This document shows positions 35,319 through 45,453 of a stretch of DNA of 64,000 nucleotides, in pieces. The notes beneath the pieces are model-generated. The model saw only the letters and a program-made list of their open reading frames with translations, did no database searches and had not been told where the DNA came from. Location of the stretch: positions 173,050 to 237,049 of the forward strand of contig NZ_JACIDU010000007.1 of assembly GCF_014196535.1 (NCBI RefSeq), read 5' to 3'. Each line of letters begins with the position of its first letter. The first letter of the stretch is position 1. Source of the DNA: Allorhizobium borbori. GTDB taxonomy: Bacteria; Pseudomonadota; Alphaproteobacteria; Rhizobiales; Rhizobiaceae. Made by a program: the position numbers and the translations under genes.

Positions 35319-36602
35319 ATGCTCGACATTAAATGGATTCGCGAAAACCCCGAAGCTCTGGATGCAGCGCTTGCCAAGCGCAGCGCCGCGCCGATTGCGG
35401 CCGAAGTCATTGCGCTCGATGAGAAGCGCCGTTCCGTCGTCCAGTCTCTTCAGGACATGCAGTCGCGTCGCAATGCCGCGTCCAAGGAGATCGGTGCGGC
35501 CATGGCGCAGAAAAACGCCGAACTGGCTGACAAGCTGAAGGCGGAAGTCGCGACCATCAAGGAAACCATGCCGCAGGCGGAAGAGGAAGAGCGCAACCTG
35601 ACGGCGGCGCTCAACGATGCCCTGTCGCGCATTCCGAACATTCCCCACGACGACGTGCCCGTTGGCAAGGACGAGGCCGATAATGTGCTGAAGCACACGA
35701 TTGGCCAGAAGCCCGGCTGGAATCATGCCGCACGCGAGCATTACGAGCTTGGTGAGGCGCTGGGCTACATGGATTTCGAACGCGCGGCCAAGCTTTCGGG
35801 GGCGCGCTTTACTGTGCTGACCGGGCCGCTTGCCCGGCTGGAGCGGGCCATCGGCCAGTTCATGATCGATCTGCACACCGGCGAGCATGGTTACACCGAA
35901 GTTTCCTCGCCGCTCATGGTGCGCGACGAGGCGATGTACGGCACGGGCCAGCTTCCAAAGTTTGCCGAAGACCTGTTCAAGACGACCGATGGCCGCTGGC
36001 TCATTCCGACGGCTGAGGTTACGCTGACCAATCTCGTCTCGGGTGAAATCCTCGCGGAAGAAAAGCTGCCGTTGCGCTTCACGGCTTTGACGCCGTCCTT
36101 CCGCTCGGAAGCCGGTTCGGCCGGGCGCGATACCCGCGGCATGCTGCGCCAGCACCAGTTCTGGAAGTGCGAACTCGTGTCGATTACCACCGCCGAGACC
36201 TCGCTGGAGGAGCATGAGCGGATGACGGCCTGCGCGGAGGAAGTACTCAAGCGTCTCGGCCTGCATTTCCGCACCATTACGCTGTGCACGGGCGATATGG
36301 GCTTTGGCGCCCGCAAGACCTACGACCTCGAGGTCTGGCTGCCGGGGCAAGACACCTATCGCGAAATCTCGTCCTGCTCGGTTTGCGGCGATTTCCAGGG
36401 CCGTCGCATGAATGCGCGTTACCGTGGCAAGGATGACAAGGCGACGAAGTTCGTGCATACGCTGAACGGTTCGGGCACGGCTGTCGGCCGCTGCCTGATC
36501 GCGGTGATGGAGAACTACCAAAACGAAGACGGCTCGATCACCATTCCCGACGTGCTGGTGCCCTATATGGGCGGCCTGACGCGCATCGAGAAGGCCGTTT
36601 GA
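35319..36602 (+). CDS. serS: Serine--tRNA ligase
   Basis: A 427-residue class II synthetase. Residues 1-105 form the long antiparallel coiled-coil arm that binds the tRNA-Ser variable loop. Motif 2 is [20 protein letters not shown] and motif 3 lies in the stretch [38 protein letters not shown] is the standard N-terminus. It is followed 3 nt later by surE. Confidence 0.98.
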   Translation: MLDIKWIRENPEALDAALAKRSAAPIAAEVIALDEKRRSVVQSLQDMQSRRNAASKEIGAAMAQKNAELADKLKAEVATIKETMPQAEEEERNLTAALNDALSRIPNIPHDDVPVGKDEADNVLKHTIGQKPGWNHAAREHYELGEALGYMDFERAAKLSGARFTVLTGPLARLERAIGQFMIDLHTGEHGYTEVSSPLMVRDEAMYGTGQLPKFAEDLFKTTDGRWLIPTAEVTLTNLVSGEILAEEKLPLRFTALTPSFRSEAGSAGRDTRGMLRQHQFWKCELVSITTAETSLEEHERMTACAEEVLKRLGLHFRTITLCTGDMGFGARKTYDLEVWLPGQDTYREISSCSVCGDFQGRRMNARYRGKDDKATKFVHTLNGSGTAVGRCLIAVMENYQNEDGSITIPDVLVPYMGGLTRIEKAV

Positions 36603-36605
36603 CCC

Positions 36606-37379
36606 ATGCGTATCCTGCTGACCAACGATGACGGCATTCACGCGGAAGGGCTGGCGGTTCTGGAGCGGATCGCCCGCACGCTTTCCGATGATGTCTGGGT
36701 TGTGGCGCCGGAAACCGATCAGAGCGGCCTTGCGCATTCGCTGACGATTTCCGAGCCGCTCAGGTTGCGCAAGATCAGCGAGAAGCGCTTCGCCCTGCGC
36801 GGCACACCGACGGATTGCGTCATCATGGCGGTGCGCGAAATCCTGCCGGAAAAGCCGGATCTCGTGCTCTCCGGCGTCAATTCAGGCGGCAATCTGGCCG
36901 ACGATGTGACCTATTCGGGTACGGTCGCCGGTGCCATCGAAGGTACGTTGCAGGGTGTCCGCTCCATCGCGCTGAGCCAGATCTACGAATATTCCAATGG
37001 CGGTCGTTACGTGCCGTGGGAAGTGGCCGAGACGCTGGCTCCGAAACTGCTGCGGCAGTTGATCGAGGTGGAGCTTGCACCCGGTACGTTCCTCAATGTG
37101 AATTTCCCGCGTTGCGCCCCCGCAGAGGTGCAGGGCGTTGCCGTCACGTCGCAGGGTAAGCTGGATTTCGGTCTCGATGTCGAGCAGCGTCAGGACGGGC
37201 GCGGCTTCCCCTATTACTGGCTTCGTTTCGGTGACCGGGGCAGCAGGTTCCGGGATGGCACCGATCTCAAGGCCATTCAGGACAACAAGATTTCCGTGAC
37301 GCCGCTGAAGCTGGATATGACGGATCACGCCGCCCAGGACAGCGTGGCGCGGGCGCTTGGATTTGGAGCAGGCGATTGA
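36606..37379 (+). CDS. surE: 5'/3'-nucleotidase SurE
   Basis: A 257-residue metal-dependent nucleoside monophosphatase. The metal-binding N-terminus is [16 protein letters not shown] (Asn7, Asp8, Asp9), with Ser of [16 protein letters not shown] and Asn of [20 protein letters not shown] completing the site. The surE-pcm-nlpD order matches that in enterobacteria, where rpoS follows; here no rpoS is present. Its stop overlaps the TTG of pcm. Confidence 0.97.
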   Translation: MRILLTNDDGIHAEGLAVLERIARTLSDDVWVVAPETDQSGLAHSLTISEPLRLRKISEKRFALRGTPTDCVIMAVREILPEKPDLVLSGVNSGGNLADDVTYSGTVAGAIEGTLQGVRSIALSQIYEYSNGGRYVPWEVAETLAPKLLRQLIEVELAPGTFLNVNFPRCAPAEVQGVAVTSQGKLDFGLDVEQRQDGRGFPYYWLRFGDRGSRFRDGTDLKAIQDNKISVTPLKLDMTDHAAQDSVARALGFGAGD

Positions 37380-38029
37380 AGTCGGGCATGGCGGAAAAGG
37401 AAGGCTTTGCCGCGCTGGTGCTTCGGCTCCGGTCGAATGGCGTGTCGAACCTCGACGTGCTGACCGCGGTTGAGCAGACACCGCGTTCGCAATTCGTACC
37501 GCCGCAGTTTTCCGCCGATGCCTATTCCTCCCGTACCATTCCGATTGATTGCGGGTCCTTCATGGAAGGCGCCGACCTTGCCGTCCGGCTTCTCGATGGG
37601 CTGCACATCAAGCCGGGGCACCGGGTTCTCGAAGTGGGAACGGGCAGCGGCTTCACGGCCGCGGTCATGGGCAGGCTTGCCGAACGGGTTATCACCATCG
37701 ACCGTTACAAGACGCTCGTGGCGCAGGCTCAGGCCCGTATGGAGGCGCTTTCGTTGCGCAACGTCATCGTGCGTCAGGCGGACGGTGCTTCCGGATTGAG
37801 CGGCGAGGGGACCTTTGACCGCATTCTGGTGACTGCGGCGTTTTCGGCCGTACCGCGCTTTTATGCTGACCAGCTCGTGGCCGGTGGTTCCATCATCGCG
37901 CCGCTAATCATCGAGGGTGACCAATGCATGATGGTGCGGCTGACGAAGACCGGCAGCCGTTTCGAGCGCGAAGACCTGTTTGCCGCCCCCTATCTGCCGC
38001 TCGTGCCGCACATCGCCGCCTATCTCTAG
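37376..38029 (+). CDS. pcm: Protein-L-isoaspartate O-methyltransferase
   Basis: A 217-residue repair methyltransferase acting on isoaspartyl residues of damaged proteins. Motifs: [20 protein letters not shown], motif [27 protein letters not shown], and [16 protein letters not shown]. The TTG at 37376 overlaps the surE stop (TTGA) and has GGAG 7 nt upstream; an in-frame ATG at 37388 is the alternative. It lies between surE and the NlpD-like gene. Confidence 0.93.
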   Translation: MKSGMAEKEGFAALVLRLRSNGVSNLDVLTAVEQTPRSQFVPPQFSADAYSSRTIPIDCGSFMEGADLAVRLLDGLHIKPGHRVLEVGTGSGFTAAVMGRLAERVITIDRYKTLVAQAQARMEALSLRNVIVRQADGASGLSGEGTFDRILVTAAFSAVPRFYADQLVAGGSIIAPLIIEGDQCMMVRLTKTGSRFEREDLFAAPYLPLVPHIAAYL

Positions 38030-38176
38030 GAAATCCCTACCTTTTCAGTGGCTTCTCCCGTTAATGGGTGATTCATAGTTAAAAAGATTTGGCCTTCCTC
38101 AAGCGCTTTAACGGCATGGTAATACTAACGCGCTTTAATCATACCCACATGAGTTTGCGTTAGTGCGGGTTGAGTC

Positions 38177-39817
38177 ATGCGTAAGAGATCAGTGCCGAAA
38201 TTTGCCAAGACTACCGTTCGCTTTGCGGGCGTGACGCTTCTGGCTGGCGCGGCTGCCGGCTGCAGTTCCGACGTATCCCGCTTTACGGGCGGCGGGCTTT
38301 TTGCCTCCAATCCCGATACCATCACGACGGCATCGATCCCCGCCCGTCATCAGGAGATCACCGGTCTGAACGGTGGTGTACCTATGCCGCGCGAAAATGT
38401 GGGCGGCGGCTACGTGGACAATACCGGTTATCCCGGCAACGGCTATCCGGTATCGAGTGCGGCTCCCGCCGGCAGCGTGGTGCGCTCGCCGTCGGCTTAT
38501 CCGACTCAGTCTTCTGCCCGCGCCGTGTCGCGTCCCGTCGCAGTTGAACGCGCCTCCTTGACCCCGCCCTCCATTGGCCGTCCGGCTGATCCGGTCACGC
38601 GCAGTCAGGCCATGGCGCAGCCGTTCCCGGCGCAGTTGCCGGCGACCACGAAGGCTGATCCGATGTCGACCGGTACGGTGCGTTCGCGCCTTTCCGCAGG
38701 CTGGACGACCAACAATGCGCCATCGGTTACGTTGCGTCCGGGCGAAAGCGTCGCAACGCTTTCCAATCGTTACGGTGTGCCGGAAAAGGAAATCCTGGCA
38801 GCGAATGGTCTGTCTTCCGGTTCTGCCGCCCGGTCTGGCCAGACGATCCTGATCCCGACCTTCAGCGCCTCCGGCAACGCGGCACGCGCGGCCTCTACGG
38901 CTGGCAATCTTCCGTCTCAGGGCAACGCGCCGCAGCTTCCCGACGCACCGGGTCAGAAGGTTGCCGTCATTCCGACGGCTCCGCAGCTTCGTGATCGCTC
39001 GCAAGCCACGGCGACCTCCGCTACCGCCAAGGCGACGCCCGGTGAGGGCAAGCCGGTCAATGGTGGCTATGTCGTGAAGTCCGGCGATTCGCTTGCCAAG
39101 ATCGCTCGTGAGACCAACACGTCTGTTGCCGATCTGAAGGCAGCAAACGGGATTACCAACGGGCAGATCCGCATCGGCCAGACTCTGAAGGTTCCGGGAG
39201 GCGCAGCGCAGTCTGCCGATGCCGTCAAGACCGCATCCATTCCGGCCAAACAGCCGGCTGTTCAGGCAACCGAAGCGTCGGTTCCGGCCGCGGCTGCGGC
39301 CAAGCCCCAGTCCACCGCCGCAAAGTCGCAGCAGCAGGCGAACGCTTCGCCATCGCCCTATCGTCCGCCGGTGGCAAACGACAGTGTCGAGGATGTCGAG
39401 AAGAAGTCCGACGTGACGGCGGCAGCACCTGCGCGCACGGGTATCGACAAGTATCGCTGGCCGGTCAACGGCGCGGTCGTGACCCGCTTTGGCGACAACG
39501 TTGCCGGCAAACGCTCGGATGGTATCGCTATTTCGGTTCCGGAAGGCACGCCGGTCAAGGCCGCGGAAAACGGCGTGGTGATCTATGCGGGCAATGGCCT
39601 CAAGGAGCTCGGCAACACGGTGCTGATCCGTCACGATGACGGCCGCGTCACGGTCTACGGCAATGCCTCGACCATCAATGTGCAGCGCGGCCAGAAGGTG
39701 CAGCGCGGCCAGACGATTGCCGCCTCCGGCATGACCGGCAGCGCGTCGCGGCCTCAGCTCCACTTCGAAGTGCGCAAGGATGCGACACCGGTCAACCCGG
39801 CGACCTTCCTCGAATAG
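38177..39817 (+). CDS. nlpD: NlpD/DipM-like lipoprotein: two LysM domains and degenerate M23 (LytM) domain
   Basis: A 546-residue lipoprotein with cleavage before Cys29 (LLAGAAAGC). Two LysM peptidoglycan-binding domains follow: about residues 183-235 (LRPGESVATLSNRYGVPEKE) and 295-342 (YVVKSGDSLAKIARETNTSV). The C-terminal LytM domain covers about 425-546 (YRWPVNGAVVTRFGDN to the end). The zinc-binding His of the HxxxD motif is replaced (KRSDGIAISV), while the second motif keeps LHFEVR. So it should lack peptidase activity and act like NlpD or DipM, activating amidases at division. Confidence 0.88.
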   Translation: MRKRSVPKFAKTTVRFAGVTLLAGAAAGCSSDVSRFTGGGLFASNPDTITTASIPARHQEITGLNGGVPMPRENVGGGYVDNTGYPGNGYPVSSAAPAGSVVRSPSAYPTQSSARAVSRPVAVERASLTPPSIGRPADPVTRSQAMAQPFPAQLPATTKADPMSTGTVRSRLSAGWTTNNAPSVTLRPGESVATLSNRYGVPEKEILAANGLSSGSAARSGQTILIPTFSASGNAARAASTAGNLPSQGNAPQLPDAPGQKVAVIPTAPQLRDRSQATATSATAKATPGEGKPVNGGYVVKSGDSLAKIARETNTSVADLKAANGITNGQIRIGQTLKVPGGAAQSADAVKTASIPAKQPAVQATEASVPAAAAAKPQSTAAKSQQQANASPSPYRPPVANDSVEDVEKKSDVTAAAPARTGIDKYRWPVNGAVVTRFGDNVAGKRSDGIAISVPEGTPVKAAENGVVIYAGNGLKELGNTVLIRHDDGRVTVYGNASTINVQRGQKVQRGQTIAASGMTGSASRPQLHFEVRKDATPVNPATFLE

Positions 39818-39850
39818 TTTTCCCGAATTTGTATTGCGTTATCGGGAAAG

Positions 39851-39882
39851 GAAAGCCCGGCTGCGAAGCCGGGCTTTCTTGC
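39851..39882. terminator. Bidirectional terminator between nlpD and the ATPase gene
   Basis: A 12-bp perfect stem GAAAGCCCGGCT / AGCCGGGCTTTC with a GCGA tetraloop between convergent genes. Confidence 0.85.
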
Positions 39883-39889
39883 GTCCGCA

Positions 39890-40762
39890 TTATCTGCTTT
39901 CGAGCGATTTCCGCTCCTCACCCGCGGCATTCTGGATGAACTGCCAGGCGACGCGGCCTGAACGGCTGCCGCGTGTGGTGGCCCATTCCAGTGCCTGTGC
40001 ATGCAGGGCCTCGCGTCCGGTCGTGAGGTCGAAATAAGCGGCGTAGGAATCGATCATCTGCAGATAGTCCTCCTGGCTGCACTTGTGGAAGCCGAGCCAC
40101 AGGCCGAAACGATCCGACAGCGACACCTTTTCCTCGACCGCTTCCGACGGATTGATGGCGGTGGATTGCTCGTTTTCCATCATGTGGCGGGGCAGAAGGT
40201 GACGGCGGTTGGAGGTGGCGTAAAAGACGACGTTCTCCGGGCGCCCCTCGATGCCGCCGTCGAGTGCTGCCTTCAGCGACTTGTAGGAGGTATCGTCATG
40301 GTCGAAGGAGAGGTCGTCGCAGAACAGGATGATGCGGCACGGCGCGTCACGCAGCATGGGCAGGAGATCGGGCAGGGTATCGATATCCTCCCGGTGAACC
40401 TCGACCAGCTTCAGGGCAGCGCCGGTGGCGGACTGCACATCGGCATGGACGGACTTGACCAGCGATGACTTGCCCATGCCACGCGCGCCCCAGAGCAGCA
40501 CATTGTTTGCGGCAAATCCCTCGGCAAAGCGCTGTGTGTTTTCTTTCAGGATATCGCGAACATGATCGACGCCGCGAATAAGCGACAGCGCGATGCGGTT
40601 GGGGCGGGTAACCGGTGTCAGTTCCAGTCGTGCCGGTGTCCATATGAAGCAGTCGGCTGTATCCCAATCCGTTTCGACAGGCTTCGGTCCGGAAAGCCGT
40701 TCGACCGCGTCCGCCAGACGGCGCACTTCTTCTATCAGAGCGTTGAGTTTCTTGCCGGCCAT
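39890..40762 (-). CDS. DUF815-family AAA+ ATPase
   Basis: A 290-residue ATPase. Walker A is WGARGMGKSSLVKSVHAD; Walker B is RIILFCDDLSFD; sensor-like YATSNRRHLLPRHM follows. The start at 40762 has GGAGG 5-9 nt upstream and begins MAGKKLNALIEEVRRL, a short coiled segment. The family is widespread in alphaproteobacteria and its cellular role is not defined. It is convergent with nlpD and divergent from yajC across a 267-nt gap, which should hold both promoters. Confidence 0.88.
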   Translation of the reverse strand: MAGKKLNALIEEVRRLADAVERLSGPKPVETDWDTADCFIWTPARLELTPVTRPNRIALSLIRGVDHVRDILKENTQRFAEGFAANNVLLWGARGMGKSSLVKSVHADVQSATGAALKLVEVHREDIDTLPDLLPMLRDAPCRIILFCDDLSFDHDDTSYKSLKAALDGGIEGRPENVVFYATSNRRHLLPRHMMENEQSTAINPSEAVEEKVSLSDRFGLWLGFHKCSQEDYLQMIDSYAAYFDLTTGREALHAQALEWATTRGSRSGRVAWQFIQNAAGEERKSLESR

Positions 40763-41029
40763 GGCATTTCCTCCGTTGTCGGTCTCCTTAGCGAGTGTTG
40801 TGATGGCGGGCCGAGGGGCAGGGGTCAAGGTCGCCTATGGCCCCAGGCGTTCGCTTCCTGCCGAACTCCAGCGCAAGTCCGTGGCTTTTGGCCACACAAT
40901 GACGTAATAAGCCGCTGAAATGCGGGGGTGTGGTATGGGTTGCTGTTGCAATCATACCCTTCGCCATTATATTCCGGCGACTTGAAGCCGGGCGGTCTTT
41001 CGTTTGCGCGGCAATCCTAGGAGTTTTTG

Positions 41030-41380
41030 ATGTTCATTACTGAAGCATTCGCACAGGACGCGGCTGGCGGTACGTCCGCGATGGGTTCCAGCCTTGAAAT
41101 GCTGCTCCTGTTCGCGCCGCTGATGGTGGTGTGGTACTTCCTGCTTATCCGTCCGCAGCGGAACCAGATGAAGAAGCGCAACGAGACGCTCGCCAACATC
41201 CGTCGCGGCGATCAGGTGGTTCTCGGCAGTGGCGTCGTCGGCAAGGTGACCAAGGTCGTGGACGAGAAGGAGCTTGAAGTGGAAATCGCCGAGGGTGTTC
41301 GCGTTCGCGTCGTTCGCACCTTCGTCGCCGAAGTCCGCGTCAAGGGCGAACCGGTCAACACCGAAGCACCGACGAAGTAA
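41030..41380 (+). CDS. yajC: Preprotein translocase subunit YajC
   Basis: A 116-residue protein with one membrane helix (MLLLFAPLMVVWYFLLIRPQ) followed by the YajC soluble domain (RGDQVVLGSGVVGKVTKVVD). It joins SecDF in the holotranslocon. The ATG at 41030 has TAGGAG 7 nt upstream; a TTG just before it is in frame. secDF follows 133 nt later. Confidence 0.95.
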   Translation: MFITEAFAQDAAGGTSAMGSSLEMLLLFAPLMVVWYFLLIRPQRNQMKKRNETLANIRRGDQVVLGSGVVGKVTKVVDEKELEVEIAEGVRVRVVRTFVAEVRVKGEPVNTEAPTK

Positions 41381-41513
41381 TGAAAGATGTGAAAACCCGC
41401 CGGCGTGCCGGGCGGGGGTGAAATTCGGCCCGGCGGCTGCATGAAGATGCGGTCGCCGGGCGCTTCCAATATGGCTTCGCATCGCGAAGCGAAAACCTGA
41501 ATACGAGAGCTTC

Positions 41514-44075
41514 ATGCTGTATTTCTCCCGCTGGAAGACCTTTATGATCTGGGCCGTGGTCGCGATTTCCGCGCTGATCGCCGTGCCCAACCTGTTCAGT
41601 GACAAGCAGCTTGAAGCATGGCCCTCCTGGCTTCCGCATCAGAAGGTCACGCTTGGCCTCGACCTTCAGGGCGGCTCCCATATCATGCTCAAGATCGAGC
41701 GGGCCGATATCGTCAAGGAGCGCCTTGAAACGGTGGTTGGTGACGTTCGTACCACGCTGCGCGACGCGAATGTGCGCTACAGCGGCCTTTCCGGCGCCGG
41801 TCAGACCGTTCAGGTCCGCATTACCGATACGGCGCAGCTTCAGGCGGCACGCGATGCCCTGAAGCCCCTGACCAATCCGGTGAACGGCGGTACGTTGATG
41901 GGCGGCTCCGTGACCGAAGTGAACATGAGCGATGACGGCTCCGGCCTCATCAAGCTGGAACTGACCGATCAGGGCATCCAGTACCGCATGTCGTCTGCCG
42001 TCGGTCAGTCCATCGAGGTCGTGCGTCGTCGCGTCGATGAATTGGGTACGACCGAACCGCTTATCCAGCGTCAGGGTTCTGATCGCATCATCGTACAGGT
42101 GCCGGGCCTTCAGGACCCGCAGCGCCTCAAGGCGCTCTTGAACCAGACGGCGAAGCTGACCTTCCGCATGGTTGACAGCACCATGTCGGCAACGGACGCC
42201 CTTAACACCCGTCCGCCTGCGACCTCGGAAATCCTTTATTCCACGGATGATCCGGCGGTTCCCTATCTCATCGAAAAGCGCGTGGTCGTATCCGGTGAGA
42301 ATCTGGTCGATGCGCAGGCGAGCTTCAACCAGCAATCCAACGAACCGGTTGTTTCCTTCCGATTCGATTCACGCGGTGCGCAGAAGTTCGCCCAGGCCAC
42401 GCAGCAGAATGTTGGCCGTCCGTTTGCCATCATTCTTGACAACCAGGTGATTTCCGCCCCGGTGATCCGGGAACCCATCGTTGGCGGCTCCGGTCAGATT
42501 TCAGGTAACTTTACTGTCGAAGGTGCCAACGATCTCGCTGTCCTGTTGCGTGCCGGTGCACTTCCCGCGACGCTGACGGTGGTCGAAGAGCGCACCGTCG
42601 GTCCCGGCGTTGGCGCCGATTCGATCCGCGATGGTTTGACGGCGAGCGTTATCGGCGCACTCGGCGTCGTGGTGTTCATGATCGGCTTCTATGGCCTGTT
42701 CGGCGTGCTGGCGAATATCGCACTTGCCGCCAACGTCATCATGATTCTCTCCGTCCTTACCCTGATTGGTTCAACACTAACGCTACCCGGTATCGCCGGT
42801 ATCGTGCTCACCATGGGCATGGCGGTGGACTCCAACGTTCTTGTCTACGAACGTATCCGCGACGAGGTGAAATCCGGCAGACCGCTTGTGCAGGCCATCG
42901 ACTCCGGCTTCCAGCGCGCATTCGCCACGATTATCGACGCCAATGTGACGACCCTGATCGCGGCCATGGTGCTGTTCTTCCTCGGCTCCGGCCCGGTACG
43001 TGGCTTTGCCGTCACGCTGTCCGTCGGCGTCATCACCACGGTTTTCACGGCCTTCACCATGACACGCTGGTTGATGGCCGTGTGGCTGCGCCGCACCCGT
43101 CAGAAGCACCTGCCGAAGGGCGTGCGAACCGGTATTTTCGATGCGCAGAACATCCGTTTCATGGCTATCCGCCGCTATGTGTTTGCCGCTGCTGCCATTG
43201 CCTGCATCATTGCGGTTGGTGGTTTTGTCACCAAGGGCCTCAATCTCGGCATCGACTTCAAGGGCGGCTCCATCGTTGAGGTGCAGGCCAAGCAGGGCAA
43301 TGCCGATCTCAGCGAGATCCGCGAGAAGCTGGCCGAACTGAACATCGGCGAAATCCAGGCGCAGAGCTTTGGTGACAATACAACGGCGCTCATCCGCATC
43401 CAGGCCCAAGAGGGTGGGGAAAATGCGGAACAGTCGGCGATGACAATGGTGCGCGGCGAACTGGAACAGAATTATGATTTCCGCCGCATCGAAGTGGTCG
43501 GCCCCGCCGTTTCCGGTGAGTTGACAATGAATGCCACACTTGGCGTTCTGGCTTCTTTGGCAGCGATCCTCGTCTACATTTGGATTCGCTTCGAGTGGCA
43601 GTTCGCCGTGGGCGCCATTATCGCCACCATGCATGACGTGATCCTGACGCTTGGCCTCTTCGTGCTGACGGGGATCGAGTTCAATCTGACGAGTATCGCG
43701 GCGATCCTCACCGTCGTCGGTTATTCGCTCAACGATACCGTTGTCGTGTATGACCGAATGCGTGAAAATCTGCGGCGCTACAAGAAGATGCCGCTTCCGG
43801 TGCTGATCGATATTTCCATCAACCAGACCCTGTCACGAACGGTTCTGACCGGCATGACGACGCTTCTGGCGCTGCTTGCGCTCTATCTCTTCGGCGGTGA
43901 AGTGATTGCGTCCTTTACGGCGGCCATGCTGTTCGGCGTTCTCGTTGGCACGTTCTCGTCGATCTACATCGCCGGTCCGCTGCTCATCGCATTCCGCCTG
44001 CGTCCGGATATCTTCGACAAGGAGGGTGAGCAGACCGAGAAGGAAGGCGTGCCCTCCAAGGCGGCCAAGGCCTGA
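41514..44075 (+). CDS. secDF: Fused protein translocase SecDF
   Basis: An 853-residue fusion of SecD (about residues 1-525) and SecF (about 540-840), with 12 predicted membrane helices. SecD signatures: KVTLGLDLQGGSHIMLKIER, FAIILDNQVISAPVIREPIV and GMAVDSNVLVYERIRDEVKS. SecF: LGIDFKGGSIVEVQAKQGNA and VGYSLNDTVVVYDRMRENLR. It uses the proton gradient to pull secreted proteins across the membrane. A fused form is common in rhizobia. The next gene starts 17 nt later. Confidence 0.97.
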   Translation: MLYFSRWKTFMIWAVVAISALIAVPNLFSDKQLEAWPSWLPHQKVTLGLDLQGGSHIMLKIERADIVKERLETVVGDVRTTLRDANVRYSGLSGAGQTVQVRITDTAQLQAARDALKPLTNPVNGGTLMGGSVTEVNMSDDGSGLIKLELTDQGIQYRMSSAVGQSIEVVRRRVDELGTTEPLIQRQGSDRIIVQVPGLQDPQRLKALLNQTAKLTFRMVDSTMSATDALNTRPPATSEILYSTDDPAVPYLIEKRVVVSGENLVDAQASFNQQSNEPVVSFRFDSRGAQKFAQATQQNVGRPFAIILDNQVISAPVIREPIVGGSGQISGNFTVEGANDLAVLLRAGALPATLTVVEERTVGPGVGADSIRDGLTASVIGALGVVVFMIGFYGLFGVLANIALAANVIMILSVLTLIGSTLTLPGIAGIVLTMGMAVDSNVLVYERIRDEVKSGRPLVQAIDSGFQRAFATIIDANVTTLIAAMVLFFLGSGPVRGFAVTLSVGVITTVFTAFTMTRWLMAVWLRRTRQKHLPKGVRTGIFDAQNIRFMAIRRYVFAAAAIACIIAVGGFVTKGLNLGIDFKGGSIVEVQAKQGNADLSEIREKLAELNIGEIQAQSFGDNTTALIRIQAQEGGENAEQSAMTMVRGELEQNYDFRRIEVVGPAVSGELTMNATLGVLASLAAILVYIWIRFEWQFAVGAIIATMHDVILTLGLFVLTGIEFNLTSIAAILTVVGYSLNDTVVVYDRMRENLRRYKKMPLPVLIDISINQTLSRTVLTGMTTLLALLALYLFGGEVIASFTAAMLFGVLVGTFSSIYIAGPLLIAFRLRPDIFDKEGEQTEKEGVPSKAAKA

Positions 44076-44091
44076 TCGGGAGGCGTGGGTG

Positions 44092-44469
44092 ATGGAACTC
44101 CGCAAAGCTCATTTTCCCGGAAGCGCGCCGATCGATGCCTATGGCAACGGCGGCTTCCGCTTTGCGGATATGTCACATCGTGGCTCGCTGCTCTTTTTGC
44201 CCTCCGGCATTCATGGGTGGGATGCGCGGGAAGATAGTCCGTTGACGGTCGATCTGTTCGCGCCGCTCCTCGATGAGGAACCGGGCAAGATCGAGGTTCT
44301 GCTGATTGGCACGGGTCGCGAAATGCGGTTTATCCCGCAGGACGTGCGTAGCGCCCTTCGTGAGAAGGGCATTGTCTGCGATCCGATGAATACCGGTGCG
44401 GCGGTGCGCACCTACAACATTCTGCTGGCGGAATCCCGTGCGGTTGCGGCCGCGCTGATTGCCATTTAA
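44092..44469 (+). CDS. Mth938-domain protein (NDUFAF3-like)
   Basis: A 125-residue protein covering one Mth938/DUF498 domain: IDAYGNGGFRFADMSHRGSL, VLLIGTGREMRFIPQDVRSA and NTGAAVRTYNILLAESRAVA. The mitochondrial member NDUFAF3 is a complex I assembly factor. Bacterial copies often follow secDF in alphaproteobacteria. It lies 17 nt after secDF and 25 nt before the phytoene-synthase-like gene, so the three probably share a transcript. A role in respiratory complex assembly is an inference from the family. Confidence 0.85.
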   Translation: MELRKAHFPGSAPIDAYGNGGFRFADMSHRGSLLFLPSGIHGWDAREDSPLTVDLFAPLLDEEPGKIEVLLIGTGREMRFIPQDVRSALREKGIVCDPMNTGAAVRTYNILLAESRAVAAALIAI

Positions 44470-44493
44470 GTACCGCGCGGAGAGCCTGCGATC

Positions 44494-45357
44494 ATGACTG
44501 AAGCCAGTGGCGGGATGCCGTCTATCGGCCAGATTTGCCTCGATACGCTGCGCGATACGGATCGTGACCGCTATCTTGCCTGTCTGCTGTCGCCCGAGGA
44601 CAAGCGTGCCGATCTTGCCGCGCTCTATGCCTTCAATGCCGAACTTGCCCGTATCCGCGACCTCGTGCACGAACCTCTGCCGGGTGAGGTGCGGATGCAA
44701 TGGTGGCACGACCTTTTGGAGGGCCGGTCTCACGGCTCCAGCGAAGCCAACCCGCTGGCTTCGGGACTTCTGGCGGCGGTCGCCCGCCATCGGTTGCCAG
44801 TGCCGACGCTGACGGCGCTGATCGAGACGCGCATCTTCGATCTTTATGACGACCCCATTGAAAACCGTGCCACGCTGGAAGCCTATGCAGGGCATACCGC
44901 TTCGACGCTCATCCAGCTTGCCAGCCTGATTCTCGACCCACAGGCCGCGCCATCAAGCGCCGACGTGGCAGGTCATGCTGGCGTTGCGCAGACCATTGCC
45001 GGTTTGCTTCTGCTGATGCCGCAGCATTGCCGGCGCGGTCAGCTTTACCTGCCGCTCGATATTCTCGCGGCAACCGGGCTTGATCGGGAGCAGTTTCTCG
45101 AGGGCAAGGACAAGGTGCGCATTTCAGCCGCCATTGAGGCTTTTGCCGGGCTCGGGCGTGAGCATCTGGCCAAGGCGCGGGCTGCCGGCCCTGTGGCGTC
45201 GAGCGTGTTTCCGGCTTTCCTCACCGTATCGCTGGCCGAACCTGTTCTTGAGCGCGCCATAAAAGTTGGCGCCGGGCTGTTCGATACTTCCTTGCAGCGT
45301 CCGCAATGGCGGCGGCAGATGCGTATGTCCTTTGCCGCCTTCAGGCAAAAGTTCTGA
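44494..45357 (+). CDS. Squalene/phytoene-synthase-family protein (NDUFAF6-like)
   Basis: A 287-residue protein of the trans-isoprenyl synthase fold. The N-terminal DRDRYLACLLSPEDKRADLA and ALYAFNAELARIRDLVHEPL, then MQWWHDLLEG, resemble the NDUFAF6 branch more than carotenoid enzymes. The first Asp-rich motif reads RDLVHEP rather than DxxxD and the second is FDLYDDPIE. No other carotenoid or hopanoid gene is nearby. With the Mth938 gene directly upstream, a complex I assembly role is more plausible than phytoene synthesis. Confidence 0.8.
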   Translation: MTEASGGMPSIGQICLDTLRDTDRDRYLACLLSPEDKRADLAALYAFNAELARIRDLVHEPLPGEVRMQWWHDLLEGRSHGSSEANPLASGLLAAVARHRLPVPTLTALIETRIFDLYDDPIENRATLEAYAGHTASTLIQLASLILDPQAAPSSADVAGHAGVAQTIAGLLLLMPQHCRRGQLYLPLDILAATGLDREQFLEGKDKVRISAAIEAFAGLGREHLAKARAAGPVASSVFPAFLTVSLAEPVLERAIKVGAGLFDTSLQRPQWRRQMRMSFAAFRQKF

Positions 45358-45453
45358 TCTGCCGCGATATTCGCGCAAGCCTCGGCTGCTAAGGGAACGA
45401 ATGACACCCTCAGGGGGTTATTCCAATCCTAAGACGTGGCTGGAGGAACAAAC

